Positions 11,601-18,949 of a stretch of DNA of 64,000 nucleotides are shown here, piece by piece. Location: the NCBI RefSeq assembly GCF_003268815.1, contig NZ_QLSV01000001.1, positions 248,001-312,000 of the forward strand. The letters are read 5' to 3'. The notes under the pieces were generated by a model. That model had not been told where the DNA came from and made no database searches. It worked only from the letters and a program-made list of their open reading frames with translations. Within the stretch, counting starts at the first letter, position 1. Each line of letters starts with the position of its first letter. Position numbers and translations under genes: made by a program. Origin of the DNA: Flavobacterium lacus (lineage in GTDB: Bacteria; Bacteroidota; Bacteroidia; Flavobacteriales; Flavobacteriaceae).

Positions 11601-11821
11601 AGTTCATTTAATAAATGAAGCTTGGATTTCTTAGAAAATAAAATTTTATCATCAATCTTATCATTTACCCAAAATGGAAAATCAATATATTTTTCTTTTA
11701 ATTCATTTGGGATATCACATAGCTTAATTCCTTTAAATGAAATTATTGAATTAGGAGTTGAATATTCTTCAAATTTTTTTCTTACAAGTGTTGCTATCTT
11801 TGACATTTGATATATTTTCAT
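8654..11821 (-). CDS. RecQ-like superfamily 2 helicase with long N-terminal extension
   Basis: A 1055-residue protein. Residues 1-300 match no domain I recognise. A helicase core follows: Walker A TAPTGAGKS near 331-339, DEAH at 437-440, VTATAP (motif III) near 480, then FPFHSGL, ATKAFGMGIDV and QEIGRLARK (motifs IV to VI), all typical of RecQ-type enzymes. The C-terminal 400 residues do not look like the RQC/HRDC domains of housekeeping RecQ. It lies three bases upstream of hsdR and seven bases downstream of the kinase gene, so it is co-transcribed with both. I infer a DNA-processing role in phage defence; this is not shown. Confidence 0.8.
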   Translation of the reverse strand: MKIYQMSKIATLVRKKFEEYSTPNSIISFKGIKLCDIPNELKEKYIDFPFWVNDKIDDKILFSKKSKLHLLNELSSSEDDARIISYESLILGYKLAKEIGIESEIKIIDFSVFEFTPNNLKCDIQNIEDINEQGEEIEDEDYNEIFASSIVLDGNTFVQYSDGELLKNSNFIEIFSPKEWDYNSINKIVENDIKTNDFVFNFETREYVKQVNDIIDNGLSEVTVLVDNVLRTDLKAHEQLSYILDFFDKLGVKYYLKRIVFDLSKATRPELNEILKKYWNSDEFRTLKIYSDPDISKETIEISQAEVVESIIDEFENGNIRNKNIQDIFLTAPTGAGKSLLFQLPAIYLGERYKTVSIVVTPLKALMVDQVNQLKEKANYNKVAFINSDITVVERDEILNDIHSGAIDIVYLAPELLLSYDISYFLGNRKLGLYIVDEAHTVTTWGRDFRVDYWYLGYHISKVRKYAKDENGKNLKFVVVAVTATAPYGNAHDVVFETLKSLQMHYAKKYIGYSRREDITFQINHVTIEGNLQTQKINLAIQRVRDFEENKRKTIVYCPYTSQVDQLSSKALENQIIVFPFHSGLPQAIRENSYEEFKSNESITMVATKAFGMGIDVSDITQVYHLAPTGLLTDYIQEIGRLARKKDLHGIASVDFSSRDFQFINVLHGLNRTFDWQLREVMRRLYRFYEESGKQNQLINADDFAHIFSAEGGELLQNALKNALMLIEKDLNIKYNRIPVIIARPKNLFATVYASIEDDQLQEIKNLLDEDCFTLINYQGLKQHNKSIVILELDKIWERNFREKSFAIIKRDFFKGTLFENFKLEPKLRINIVLNGSLADTQSALQDNFNKISIALTNQQGFFTNEQFKFSLLRLGMEKQVAERISDYVLPMFSQRENLLNLTMRQVAENANFLQSKKFDIEIKYRVVDGAVISIVSNIRRTINTQFQSGREITKYLSRDSAQKIVYSKVGQILEVFELGTYTVSGGENPKIFVRINDPFRLRQVINSNYQNLLLADVRNRHLSGVALMEEFFSSELSSDQRWDFIEDYFLGIKV

Positions 11822-11828
11822 TAAAAAA

Positions 11829-12920
11829 TTATTTTCTCAAGCTATTAATCTTATCTATTTGAGTTTGCAAATCATTTGAAAAATCTCCAAATCTTCTCCA
11901 AGAAGCACCTAATTTTTCTGTTGAAAATTTATTTTTTGATTCAACAATTCTATATTGTCCTCCTGAAATTTTTGTTGCATTAAATAAACCTTTTTCAAAT
12001 TTCCAATTAGTTAATTTCCTCTGAACCTTCATCAAATCATTTAGAAACTCACTTGTATTCGAATACCGAATTTTTAAATTAGTATGAGTTGCTTTTTTTA
12101 TAATATTGATTATTGGTTTGTTTATATATTGAGGTAATGAATCATATCTTAAAAGTTTGTCTTTTAATACTAATCCGAAAATTACTTTATCAATGTAAAC
12201 CGACTCTTCATATGCTCCTGAAATTGATTTCAATTTTTCCAATTCTTTTGGTTTTAGCCATTCTGCATAGGTATCAGGGAAAAACCCACCTAAAATTTGA
12301 AACATTGTAACTCCAACTTGATATATATCAGATTGTGTAGTATAATTTTCACCTTTAATTATCTCTGGTGGCATATAAAGTGTTGTTGTCCTCGAACCAG
12401 CAATTTTACCAATAGAATTAAAGTGTTTGATTGAACCAAAATCTGCAATCAAAGGTTCTCCGGTTGTTTCATTGATTAAAATATTTTTAGGTTTTATATC
12501 ACGATGTAAGATCTGAACTTTTTCTTTATGAAGTTCTCCTAATCCAACCAAAATTCCATGAATAATATTTAAAGATTTTTTTAAATCAAGTTTACCTGCT
12601 TTATAATATTTTTCCAAATCTCCGCCATCAATCTCATCTGTCATGAAATAATTATGATACAAACCTATTTTTTTTGCGTCTCTAACTTTCAAAATATTTG
12701 GATGATCTAATTTTGACAAAATTTTAGGTTCATTATGAGTAGTATCTTTTGTGCTACCATAATATATTTTTAAAGCTATTCTTCTTTCAAATATTTTGTG
12801 TTCACCAAAAAAAATATCACAATTTCCTCCTTCTTGAGAAACTCTATCAATATTAAAATCTTTTTGATCATTTAAGAATTGTTCAACTTCTGGATCGAGT
12901 CCTAATTCTGAAATATTCAT
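11829..12920 (-). CDS. Ser/Thr protein kinase (Hanks type)
   Basis: A 363-residue protein with a complete kinase core: glycine-rich loop region (QEGGNCDIFFG, residues 29-39), VAIK-type lysine K51 in ALKIY, the alpha-C glutamate near E64, catalytic loop HRDIKPKN (139-146), ADFGS (DFG at 160-162), and MPPEI in place of APE. No membrane helix or PASTA domain is visible, so it is cytosolic. About 90 C-terminal residues after the kinase fold are unassigned. It is tightly packed between the helicase and DUF3010-like genes. Kinases occur in several phage-defence systems, which suggests but does not prove a signalling role here. Confidence 0.88.
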   Translation of the reverse strand: MNISELGLDPEVEQFLNDQKDFNIDRVSQEGGNCDIFFGEHKIFERRIALKIYYGSTKDTTHNEPKILSKLDHPNILKVRDAKKIGLYHNYFMTDEIDGGDLEKYYKAGKLDLKKSLNIIHGILVGLGELHKEKVQILHRDIKPKNILINETTGEPLIADFGSIKHFNSIGKIAGSRTTTLYMPPEIIKGENYTTQSDIYQVGVTMFQILGGFFPDTYAEWLKPKELEKLKSISGAYEESVYIDKVIFGLVLKDKLLRYDSLPQYINKPIINIIKKATHTNLKIRYSNTSEFLNDLMKVQRKLTNWKFEKGLFNATKISGGQYRIVESKNKFSTEKLGASWRRFGDFSNDLQTQIDKINSLRK

Positions 12921-12923
12921 AAA

Positions 12924-13343
12924 CTAATTTGTCTTAATATGATGAAATGCAAACTTTAATGCTTCAAGATTGTATCCATAATTTGGTTTTAACTCCAAAT
13001 TGTTTTTCTTGTAAAATGCTGCAATTGTGTTTGGGCTGATAATACTTATTTTACAATCGTTATAAATTTGTATTATTCCTTCAATTTTAAAAGAAATTGG
13101 GGAGGGAGCCTGAAGTCCTTTCCCTTTTGGGTTTCTATACTTTACAATAATCTCATCAGGTGATAAATTATCAAAAGTTGCAAAAAGTGTATTTTTAAAT
13201 AAAATCACATTATCTGAAATTTCATCATCCAACAATTCTATTGGCTTATAATTCCCAGTATAATCAATTATTTTATCATCTTTTTTTTCAAGAGCAACAA
13301 TTCTAACTTCTCTTCCTTTTATTTCAATTCCTAAAACTTTCAT
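12924..13343 (-). CDS. DUF3010-like protein, possible RNase H-fold
   Basis: A 139-residue protein beginning MKVLGIEIKGREVRIVALE, which matches the start I know for DUF3010 proteins. It also shares the later blocks DEIIVKYRNPKGKG and SFKIEGIIQIYNDCKISIISP. The first strand with its acidic residue resembles an RNase H/RuvC-type fold, but I cannot confirm a full catalytic set. The gene lies three bases from the kinase gene, in the same direction. In other genomes DUF3010 proteins are usually encoded alone, so its place between a kinase and a DUF2971-like gene is notable. Biochemical function is unknown. Confidence 0.6.
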   Translation of the reverse strand: MKVLGIEIKGREVRIVALEKKDDKIIDYTGNYKPIELLDDEISDNVILFKNTLFATFDNLSPDEIIVKYRNPKGKGLQAPSPISFKIEGIIQIYNDCKISIISPNTIAAFYKKNNLELKPNYGYNLEALKFAFHHIKTN

Positions 13344-13366
13344 ATATAAATTTATTTAAGTTATTT

Positions 13367-14089
13367 TTACTTCCATAACTCCGGTTTCAACCACTTTGCA
13401 AGTGTTGATTCTTCAAACTTTATTTTAAAACCCTTTTGATCAATTCTTTTAATACAATCTATATAATCCTCACTTTCCAATAGTGGATTCACATGTATAA
13501 CAAAATCAATATCATTAGGATTACCAATATTAATATTAACTCCAAGATTATTGGTTTCATTTTTTAAAGTAATATCAAAACGATATTCCCTTTCATATGC
13601 AAAAACATATTCTTTTCTAAATGCTGTATATGAAACCGTTTTTGATTCTAACTTTTTATTACTTGCTCCAATCAAATTTAAATACCTAACTCTTCCATGA
13701 ACAAGTCTTGAAATAGATGACAAAGAAGTTAATGCTTGTTTATTTAAAATTAACATTTTAATCAAATCTTCTCTGTTAAATCTTAAAGCATACTTTCTTC
13801 TGTCTTTATCTGTTTTAGCGTATGTATCCCAAAATGCTAATGTTTCTATATTGCCCTCATGAAAACAGCTTATTAGGTGTCTTCGCTTTCTGGCTTCAAT
13901 TTCTTTGAAGTCTGGCGGAGATTTGATTAAATCTTTAATCATTACGCATTCCATCCTGTCTCCAAACTTATCCGATCTGGAAAACCAAATATTTCCAGTG
14001 TCTAAAAATTTTTTCAAATTTTCTTCTGAAAGAAACTTATATAAATATTTACTATTTATATCATCTATGTTATATGAAATCCAATTCAT
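13367..14089 (-). CDS. DUF2971-like protein
   Basis: A 240-residue protein with the DUF2971 layout. An N-terminal YKFLSEENLKKFLDTGNIWF block (residues about 16-35) is followed by FGDRME, then SCFHEGNIETLAFWDTYA (the usual SFS...MWxxYA block) and a later beta-rich region with EYVFAYEREYRF (usual Exx(F/Y)KxxxWxYExEXR). DUF2971 proteins appear in mobile and defence regions but have no established activity. The gene lies 17 bases downstream of hsdS and 23 bases upstream of the DUF3010-like gene, so it heads the four-gene block inserted in the type I operon. Confidence 0.62.
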   Translation of the reverse strand: MNWISYNIDDINSKYLYKFLSEENLKKFLDTGNIWFSRSDKFGDRMECVMIKDLIKSPPDFKEIEARKRRHLISCFHEGNIETLAFWDTYAKTDKDRRKYALRFNREDLIKMLILNKQALTSLSSISRLVHGRVRYLNLIGASNKKLESKTVSYTAFRKEYVFAYEREYRFDITLKNETNNLGVNINIGNPNDIDFVIHVNPLLESEDYIDCIKRIDQKGFKIKFEESTLAKWLKPELWK

Positions 14090-14106
14090 ATTATTAATTT
14101 TAATCT

Positions 14107-15363
14107 TTAAAACTTCAACCTCTTTTTCCCAGTCAACAAAACCTGCATCAACCCTTTTTTCTGTTCTTTGAGTTGTTCTAGTTTCTTTTTTAATAATTGT
14201 AATTCATCATCGGCACATTGCAATACTTTGGCAATGGCAGTTTGTTCTGCTATTGATGGTAAATTTATTTTCATCAAGGAATATTCTTGGCTATTTATTC
14301 CTGGCTGTCCACTTCTCATACTTACAGATGTTACCCAATCCCAATAAAGCTTTGTTTTAGTAAAAGACCATATAAAATAAGAATCAGCTTTTTTAGGATC
14401 AATTTTAAATCTAATTAAAAATCCAGCAAATACTAATTCTCCATCATTTTCATTATACAGGTAAGATTTACCAACAGTTGCTCCTGTTCTAGCAAAAACT
14501 AAGTCATTTGTATTTAAATAAAAATTCTTAGACTTTTTATCATCAACAGACTTTTTCTTTTCTGTACTAAAATTACCATCATCATCAATATCTGTAATTC
14601 GTATATAAGCTGGTAATTTATCATCAAATTCTACTGCTGCAGCATTAATTCCATATTCTCCTTTATTTTTTGAAATCTCTCCTAACCTCACTTCCTTCCA
14701 CTCCCCACTAAACCCCTTTAACCTCTTTTTACCGGACAATAACTGCTGCATTAATGCTTTTTTAGCCAGCTCTTTTTGAGCAATTAATGCGTTTTGTTTT
14801 TCAATTGCTTTATCCCATGTGGAGAGGCAATTGGCTATGGCCGTTTGTTCTGGGAAAGGTGGGATTGGAACTGAAATTGAATTAATAATATTCAAATTCA
14901 AACCACCTCTTCCTCCATCACCAGTAGATAATTGCCGTAGTTCAAAATACCTGTAATCTAAATTATGATATAAATAATCTTCATAAAATTCTTTTGATGG
15001 TAAAATAGCAGCAACTGATTGATTAGTGCATAATTCTACCATATTCATTGCAACAGTTCCCCTTGTTTTACCTTGACCTGCCAAACCTATCAATACACAA
15101 TTAGAAGGAATTACTTTTGTACTAGAATTTTTTAATCCATCTACTGTAATTCTACCTTTGACATCATAAATTCTTTTAAAATTTAAATCTCCAGAACTCA
15201 TCCATTTTATATCACCATTCCAATATTCTAATTTGTGAGTTGATGGAGTTCCACCAGCAGTTGTTTTAGCTATTTTTCCAATCTTCTTTACTTCCCAATC
15301 CTTCGGAATTAGACCTAAAGGTGAGTTTTTGTAGCTGGTCTTATGTTGTGTTGTTGTGTTCAT
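14107..15363 (-). CDS. hsdS: Type I restriction enzyme, specificity subunit (HsdS)
   Basis: A 418-residue protein with the two-fold HsdS layout. The first target recognition domain begins LGLIPKDWEVKKIGKIA and ends at a conserved helix with PPFPEQTAIANCLSTWDKAIEKQ. The second recognition domain (residues about 225-365) ends with SIAEQTAIAKVLQCADDELQLLKKKLEQ. The two EQTAIA helices form the spacer that sets the half-site distance. It determines which DNA sequence the M and R subunits recognise. The recognition sequence cannot be predicted here. Both domains are intact. Confidence 0.93.
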   Translation of the reverse strand: MNTTTQHKTSYKNSPLGLIPKDWEVKKIGKIAKTTAGGTPSTHKLEYWNGDIKWMSSGDLNFKRIYDVKGRITVDGLKNSSTKVIPSNCVLIGLAGQGKTRGTVAMNMVELCTNQSVAAILPSKEFYEDYLYHNLDYRYFELRQLSTGDGGRGGLNLNIINSISVPIPPFPEQTAIANCLSTWDKAIEKQNALIAQKELAKKALMQQLLSGKKRLKGFSGEWKEVRLGEISKNKGEYGINAAAVEFDDKLPAYIRITDIDDDGNFSTEKKKSVDDKKSKNFYLNTNDLVFARTGATVGKSYLYNENDGELVFAGFLIRFKIDPKKADSYFIWSFTKTKLYWDWVTSVSMRSGQPGINSQEYSLMKINLPSIAEQTAIAKVLQCADDELQLLKKKLEQLKEQKKGLMQVLLTGKKRLKF

Positions 15364-15529
15364 TTATTTTTAATTTACTTATGGCTTTCAATTCTAATAG
15401 CATACCATCAGAACCAGTTAAATTATCTATATCTTTTTCTTCTTTATTTATATCTTCTAAAAACTCAACTTTTCTATATCTATTTTTTAAATATGTATAG
15501 AAATCTTTTTCATCTATATATATGTACAT
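15341..15529 (-). CDS. Small hypothetical protein between fic and hsdS
   Basis: An open frame of 62 residues that overlaps the start of hsdS by 23 bases, in the right place and direction to be a small operon gene. The composition is protein-like (EKDFYTYLKNRYRKVEF, many D, E and K), but I recognise no family. The upstream 118 bp is very AT-rich with nested palindromes. It could instead be an untranslated leader or a chance frame. Low confidence. Confidence 0.35.
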   Translation of the reverse strand: MYIYIDEKDFYTYLKNRYRKVEFLEDINKEEKDIDNLTGSDGMLLELKAISKLKINEHNNTT

Positions 15530-15612
15530 TAATATGTATATAAATACATACTTTTATGTACATATACATTCATATATGTATATTTATATACATTTTCTAT
15601 ACATATCATATT

Positions 15613-15650
15613 TAATGTGTATAGAAAACACCTATTTTCTATACACATTA
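15613..15650. repeat. 16-bp perfect inverted repeat at the fic 3' end
   Basis: Bases 15613-15628 (TAATGTGTATAGAAAA) pair exactly with 15635-15650 across a six-base loop. The right arm contains the fic stop codon. The surrounding 15510-15612 is nearly pure AT with many TGTATA/TATACA steps, and a related TTTTCTATACATAT lies just upstream of the left arm. It may be an mRNA hairpin that protects or ends the upstream transcript, or a protein-binding site. There is no clear T-run on the minus strand. Confidence 0.75.
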
Positions 15651-16748
15651 GTTTTCTCTTTTATTATTAGCATTACTTAATAATGTATAAAGAGCAGTAT
15701 TAATATAATAAATATCTCTACCTAATTTATGTTTATCTAATAATCCAATCCTAACTAATTCATTTAAATAACGAGTGGCTGTAATACGACTTACATTTAA
15801 TTCATTTTTTACAAATTCAATTTTAGTGTAAGGATGTCTAAAAAGGTTATTTAATAAATCTTGACTATAAATTTTAGGCAATTCTATTCTCATTTTCTTT
15901 TTAAAACTGAGCATTTCGTTTTTTATACCATCAATTAATAAAATAGTTTGCTTTGAAGTTTGTTCAACACCTTCAAGCATAAATAGAATCCAATCTTCCC
16001 AATTATCAACTTCTCGAACTTCTTGAAGCAAACGGTAATAGGTAGCTTTGTTTTCATTAATATACCTACTCAAATAAAGTATTGGTATTTTTAAAAGATC
16101 TTGTTTTACTAGATAAAGAATATTTATAATACGTCCGGTTCTACCATTTCCGTCATAAAATGGGTGAATACTTTCAAATTGATGATGAATAATTGCCATC
16201 TTTACCAATGGATCCAAATCACTCATATCATCATTATTTATAAATATTTCCAGATTCTGCATTAAATTGACAATTTCTTCGGGGTGTTGTGGTGGAGTAT
16301 AAACTACTTCACCCGTTTGATCATTCTTCAAAGAAGTGCCGGGCAATTTCCTAAAACCTGCTTTATTTTCCTCAAGCTCTGACTGCATTTCAAGGATATA
16401 AGAATTAATTAAAAGTTTATTTTTTTTCACTTTTGCAAAACCCGATTGCAAGGCTTTGGCATAATTATAAACTTCTTTTGCTGCTAAAGTTTTAAAATCA
16501 TGAGTCAAGAAATCACTTTGAAAAAGCTCATCGTGTGTTGTAACAATGTTTTCAATTGCAGAACTATCTTTGGCTTCTTGCAAAGACAAAGTATTAATCA
16601 AAATACTTTCGTTAGGTATTGCGTTAGCAGCACCTTTCAACTCAGCTAATGCTTGATGTGCTTTAGCAGCTTTCTTTAAAATAGTTTTGTTTTCAACATC
16701 ACGTTGCAATGGTAAAAGTGAAATAGTTGGTTTCATACGCTTAGTCAA
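15648..16748 (-). CDS. Fic family protein (predicted AMP-transferase) with winged-helix C-terminus
   Basis: A 366-residue protein. The N-terminal Fic-N domain has SSAIEN (62-67), the inhibitory helix pattern (S/T)xxxEN of class II Fic proteins. The catalytic motif HPFYDGNGRTGR (195-206) is complete. The C-terminus (about 310-355) looks like a winged helix (KNELNVSRITATRYLNELVRIGLL). Such proteins usually transfer AMP to a protein target. The gene overlaps the end of hsdM by eight bases, so it is part of the operon. Fic genes are often found inside type I operons of Bacteroidota; the role there is not known. Confidence 0.9.
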   Translation of the reverse strand: MTKRMKPTISLLPLQRDVENKTILKKAAKAHQALAELKGAANAIPNESILINTLSLQEAKDSSAIENIVTTHDELFQSDFLTHDFKTLAAKEVYNYAKALQSGFAKVKKNKLLINSYILEMQSELEENKAGFRKLPGTSLKNDQTGEVVYTPPQHPEEIVNLMQNLEIFINNDDMSDLDPLVKMAIIHHQFESIHPFYDGNGRTGRIINILYLVKQDLLKIPILYLSRYINENKATYYRLLQEVREVDNWEDWILFMLEGVEQTSKQTILLIDGIKNEMLSFKKKMRIELPKIYSQDLLNNLFRHPYTKIEFVKNELNVSRITATRYLNELVRIGLLDKHKLGRDIYYINTALYTLLSNANNKREN

Positions 16749-18273
16749 TTAATTCCTGCAAATATTTATTCATCTGTTGTTGCACTTCTTGCAACTCAAC
16801 TTCCAATTTTGCAATCTCTTGTTGCACGGCTTTTATATCAATGGTAGCTTCTTCTTCAAATGTGTCAACATATCTAGGAATATTTAGATTGAAGTCGTTT
16901 TCAACAAGTTCTTCCACCGTTGCAACATAACTATATTTTTCTTGTACTATACCACTTGGCAACTTGCCTTTATGAAATTGATCATAGGTAGCAACAATTT
17001 TTGCAATATCAGTATCACGCAATTTATTTTGGTTTTTACCGCTTTCAAAATGTTTGCTGGAATCAATAAATAAAATATCGGTGTTTTTTCCTTTGTCTTT
17101 ATTGAAAACCAAAATAGCTGCCGGAATACCGGTTCCAAAAAACAAGTTAGAAGGTAATCCAATGACAGCTTCTAATAAATTATCTTCAATGGTTTTTTCT
17201 CTAATTTTCCCTTCACTACTTCCCCTGAACAATACACCATGTGGAACAACTACTCCGGCTTTTCCTGTTTCGTTCAATGTTTCAATCATGTGACTGATAA
17301 AAGCCCAATCACCTTTACTTTTGGAAGGAACACCACGCCAAAAGCGATTGTAAACATCGCCAACCGCTATGTCTGCACCCCATTTGTCAAGTGAAAAAGG
17401 TGGATTTGCAACCACAGTATCAAACTTCATTAACTGGTCACCTTCTTTTAACTTAGGATTTCTGATTGTGTCCCCCCAACGAATGGTTGCATTATCAAAA
17501 CCATGCAAAAACATGTTCATAACTGCTAAAGCCCATGTACTGCCGTTTGCTTCTTGTCCGTACAAAGAAAAATTGTTGCTTCCTACTTCTCTACCTGCTT
17601 TAATTAATAAGGAACCCGATCCACAGGTTGGATCACAGATTCTTGCACCGGGTTTAGACTTGGTTAATTTAGCCAACAAAGTGGAAACTTCGCTTGGCGT
17701 GAAAAATTCTCCGGCTTTTTTACCTGCATTATCTGCAAAGTTTGCAATAAGGTATTCATAAGCATTTCCAATAACATCTTCACCCTCTAAATGTGAAGGT
17801 GATAAATCTAACTCTGCAAAATCACCTAGTAGATTTTTCAAACGGGTGTTTTTATCTTTTACGTCACCTAAATTGCTACTATTAAAATCAATGTTTCTAA
17901 AAATTCCACTTCCATCTTCACTGCTTAATTTTTCTCGGTTGGCTTCTTCTAAATCAGCTAATGCAATATTAATTAATTCGCCAATGTTACCTTCATTTCT
18001 GTTTTCAAATAAATGGTCAAAACTACAATGAGTAGGAACTTGAAAACGTTCCATTTTTAAAGCTCGCTCAGTTCGGGATTCATCACTATTGTATTTTTGC
18101 ATATACTCAGCTCGCTTTTCTTTGTTTACATCACTAATGTATTTTAAAAACAACATGGTCAAGATGTAATCTTTATATTGAGATGGATCAATAATACCTC
18201 TAAATGTATCACAGGCTTTCCAAACGATTTGATTGATTTCTTTCTGGTTTATTTTTTTACTCATATTATTCAA
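16741..18273 (-). CDS. hsdM: Type I restriction enzyme, methyltransferase subunit (HsdM)
   Basis: A 510-residue N6-adenine methyltransferase. The N-terminal helical HsdM domain is present, the SAM-binding motif is DPTCGSGSLL (214-223), and the catalytic NPPF is at 290-293. The C-terminal coiled tail contacts HsdS. It methylates the host recognition sites and is needed for cleavage by HsdR. Its start overlaps the half-size S gene by eight bases, and its stop overlaps fic. MNNMSKK gives two possible starts, at codons 1 and 4. No residue looks damaged. Confidence 0.96.
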   Translation of the reverse strand: MNNMSKKINQKEINQIVWKACDTFRGIIDPSQYKDYILTMLFLKYISDVNKEKRAEYMQKYNSDESRTERALKMERFQVPTHCSFDHLFENRNEGNIGELINIALADLEEANREKLSSEDGSGIFRNIDFNSSNLGDVKDKNTRLKNLLGDFAELDLSPSHLEGEDVIGNAYEYLIANFADNAGKKAGEFFTPSEVSTLLAKLTKSKPGARICDPTCGSGSLLIKAGREVGSNNFSLYGQEANGSTWALAVMNMFLHGFDNATIRWGDTIRNPKLKEGDQLMKFDTVVANPPFSLDKWGADIAVGDVYNRFWRGVPSKSKGDWAFISHMIETLNETGKAGVVVPHGVLFRGSSEGKIREKTIEDNLLEAVIGLPSNLFFGTGIPAAILVFNKDKGKNTDILFIDSSKHFESGKNQNKLRDTDIAKIVATYDQFHKGKLPSGIVQEKYSYVATVEELVENDFNLNIPRYVDTFEEEATIDIKAVQQEIAKLEVELQEVQQQMNKYLQELID

Positions 18274-18823
18274 TTGATTTGTATGTTAGTTGGTTGATAT
18301 ATTCTTGTCTTAATTTTCCAATTTGCTTTTGAATCTTTTTTTCTTGCAACTGCAATTTGTGGAGTTCTAATATAGTATTTTGTTTTGATAAATTGGGTAT
18401 TGGAATTTCTATTTGTTCTAAAATGGTTTTACTTATAGAAGGGATGGATGAACCTTTTGCAAAACTCCACAATACACTTTGGGTTTGAGGATGATTTAAA
18501 AACCAAACTAAATAATCGGGCAATACAATCTTAGACTTAACCCGAAGCACTAAAAATGTTGTTGAAGCAACTGCCGGAGCATAAGCACCATCATAAGCTA
18601 CAGCAAAAAAGTTTCTTCCTTTTGAAACAAATAATACATCACCCACTTTCAACAAATGAGTATTAAACTTTGAAGAATTGGTTAAAATAGGGTTCAACTT
18701 TTTATTCCACGAAAGTTGCTTGTCAAAATCTGTTGATTGTATATAAAACAAGTCAGGATTTGTGCCACTTTTGGCAAAAACTCCCGACTTCATTTGAACA
18801 ATATTTTCAAGTCTCTCTAACAT
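18266..18823 (-). CDS. Half-size HsdS-like protein (single recognition domain)
   Basis: A 185-residue protein with one HsdS-type recognition domain (IVQMKSGVFAKS, then GDVLFVSKGRN, SSIPSISKTILEQIEIPIP) and one spacer helix (KQNTILELHKLQLQEKKIQKQ). It lacks the second half of a normal S subunit. It is the first gene of the operon and overlaps hsdM by eight bases. Because it begins cleanly with a promoter-like site upstream, it looks like a designed short gene and not a broken one. It may pair with itself or with full HsdS to give another specificity, or it may be a regulator. That is inference. Confidence 0.8.
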   Translation of the reverse strand: MLERLENIVQMKSGVFAKSGTNPDLFYIQSTDFDKQLSWNKKLNPILTNSSKFNTHLLKVGDVLFVSKGRNFFAVAYDGAYAPAVASTTFLVLRVKSKIVLPDYLVWFLNHPQTQSVLWSFAKGSSIPSISKTILEQIEIPIPNLSKQNTILELHKLQLQEKKIQKQIGKLRQEYINQLTYKSIE

Positions 18824-18862
18824 AAATTCTATTAGTACACTAAATACTTAATAATTTTTATG

Positions 18863-18870
18863 CAAAGTTA
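18863..18870 (-). promoter_or_regulatory. Predicted -7 box for the restriction operon
   Basis: On the minus strand this reads TAACTTTG, a full match to the Bacteroidota -7 consensus TAnnTTTG, 39 bases upstream of the first ATG. No clear -33 TTG is seen at the expected distance. TTAGT...ACTAA palindromes flank it (18832-18843 and 18903-18921). Confidence 0.5.
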
Positions 18871-18949
18871 CGTAATTTTTATTAATTTTGGTTAAAAATA
18901 CATTAGTATTTTTTGTACTAAACACAAGCATTGAAAAAAATATAATGTT

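Noticed and set aside
14107..15363. Fused or frameshifted hsdS
   Set aside because: Both recognition domains and spacer helices are present in one intact frame.
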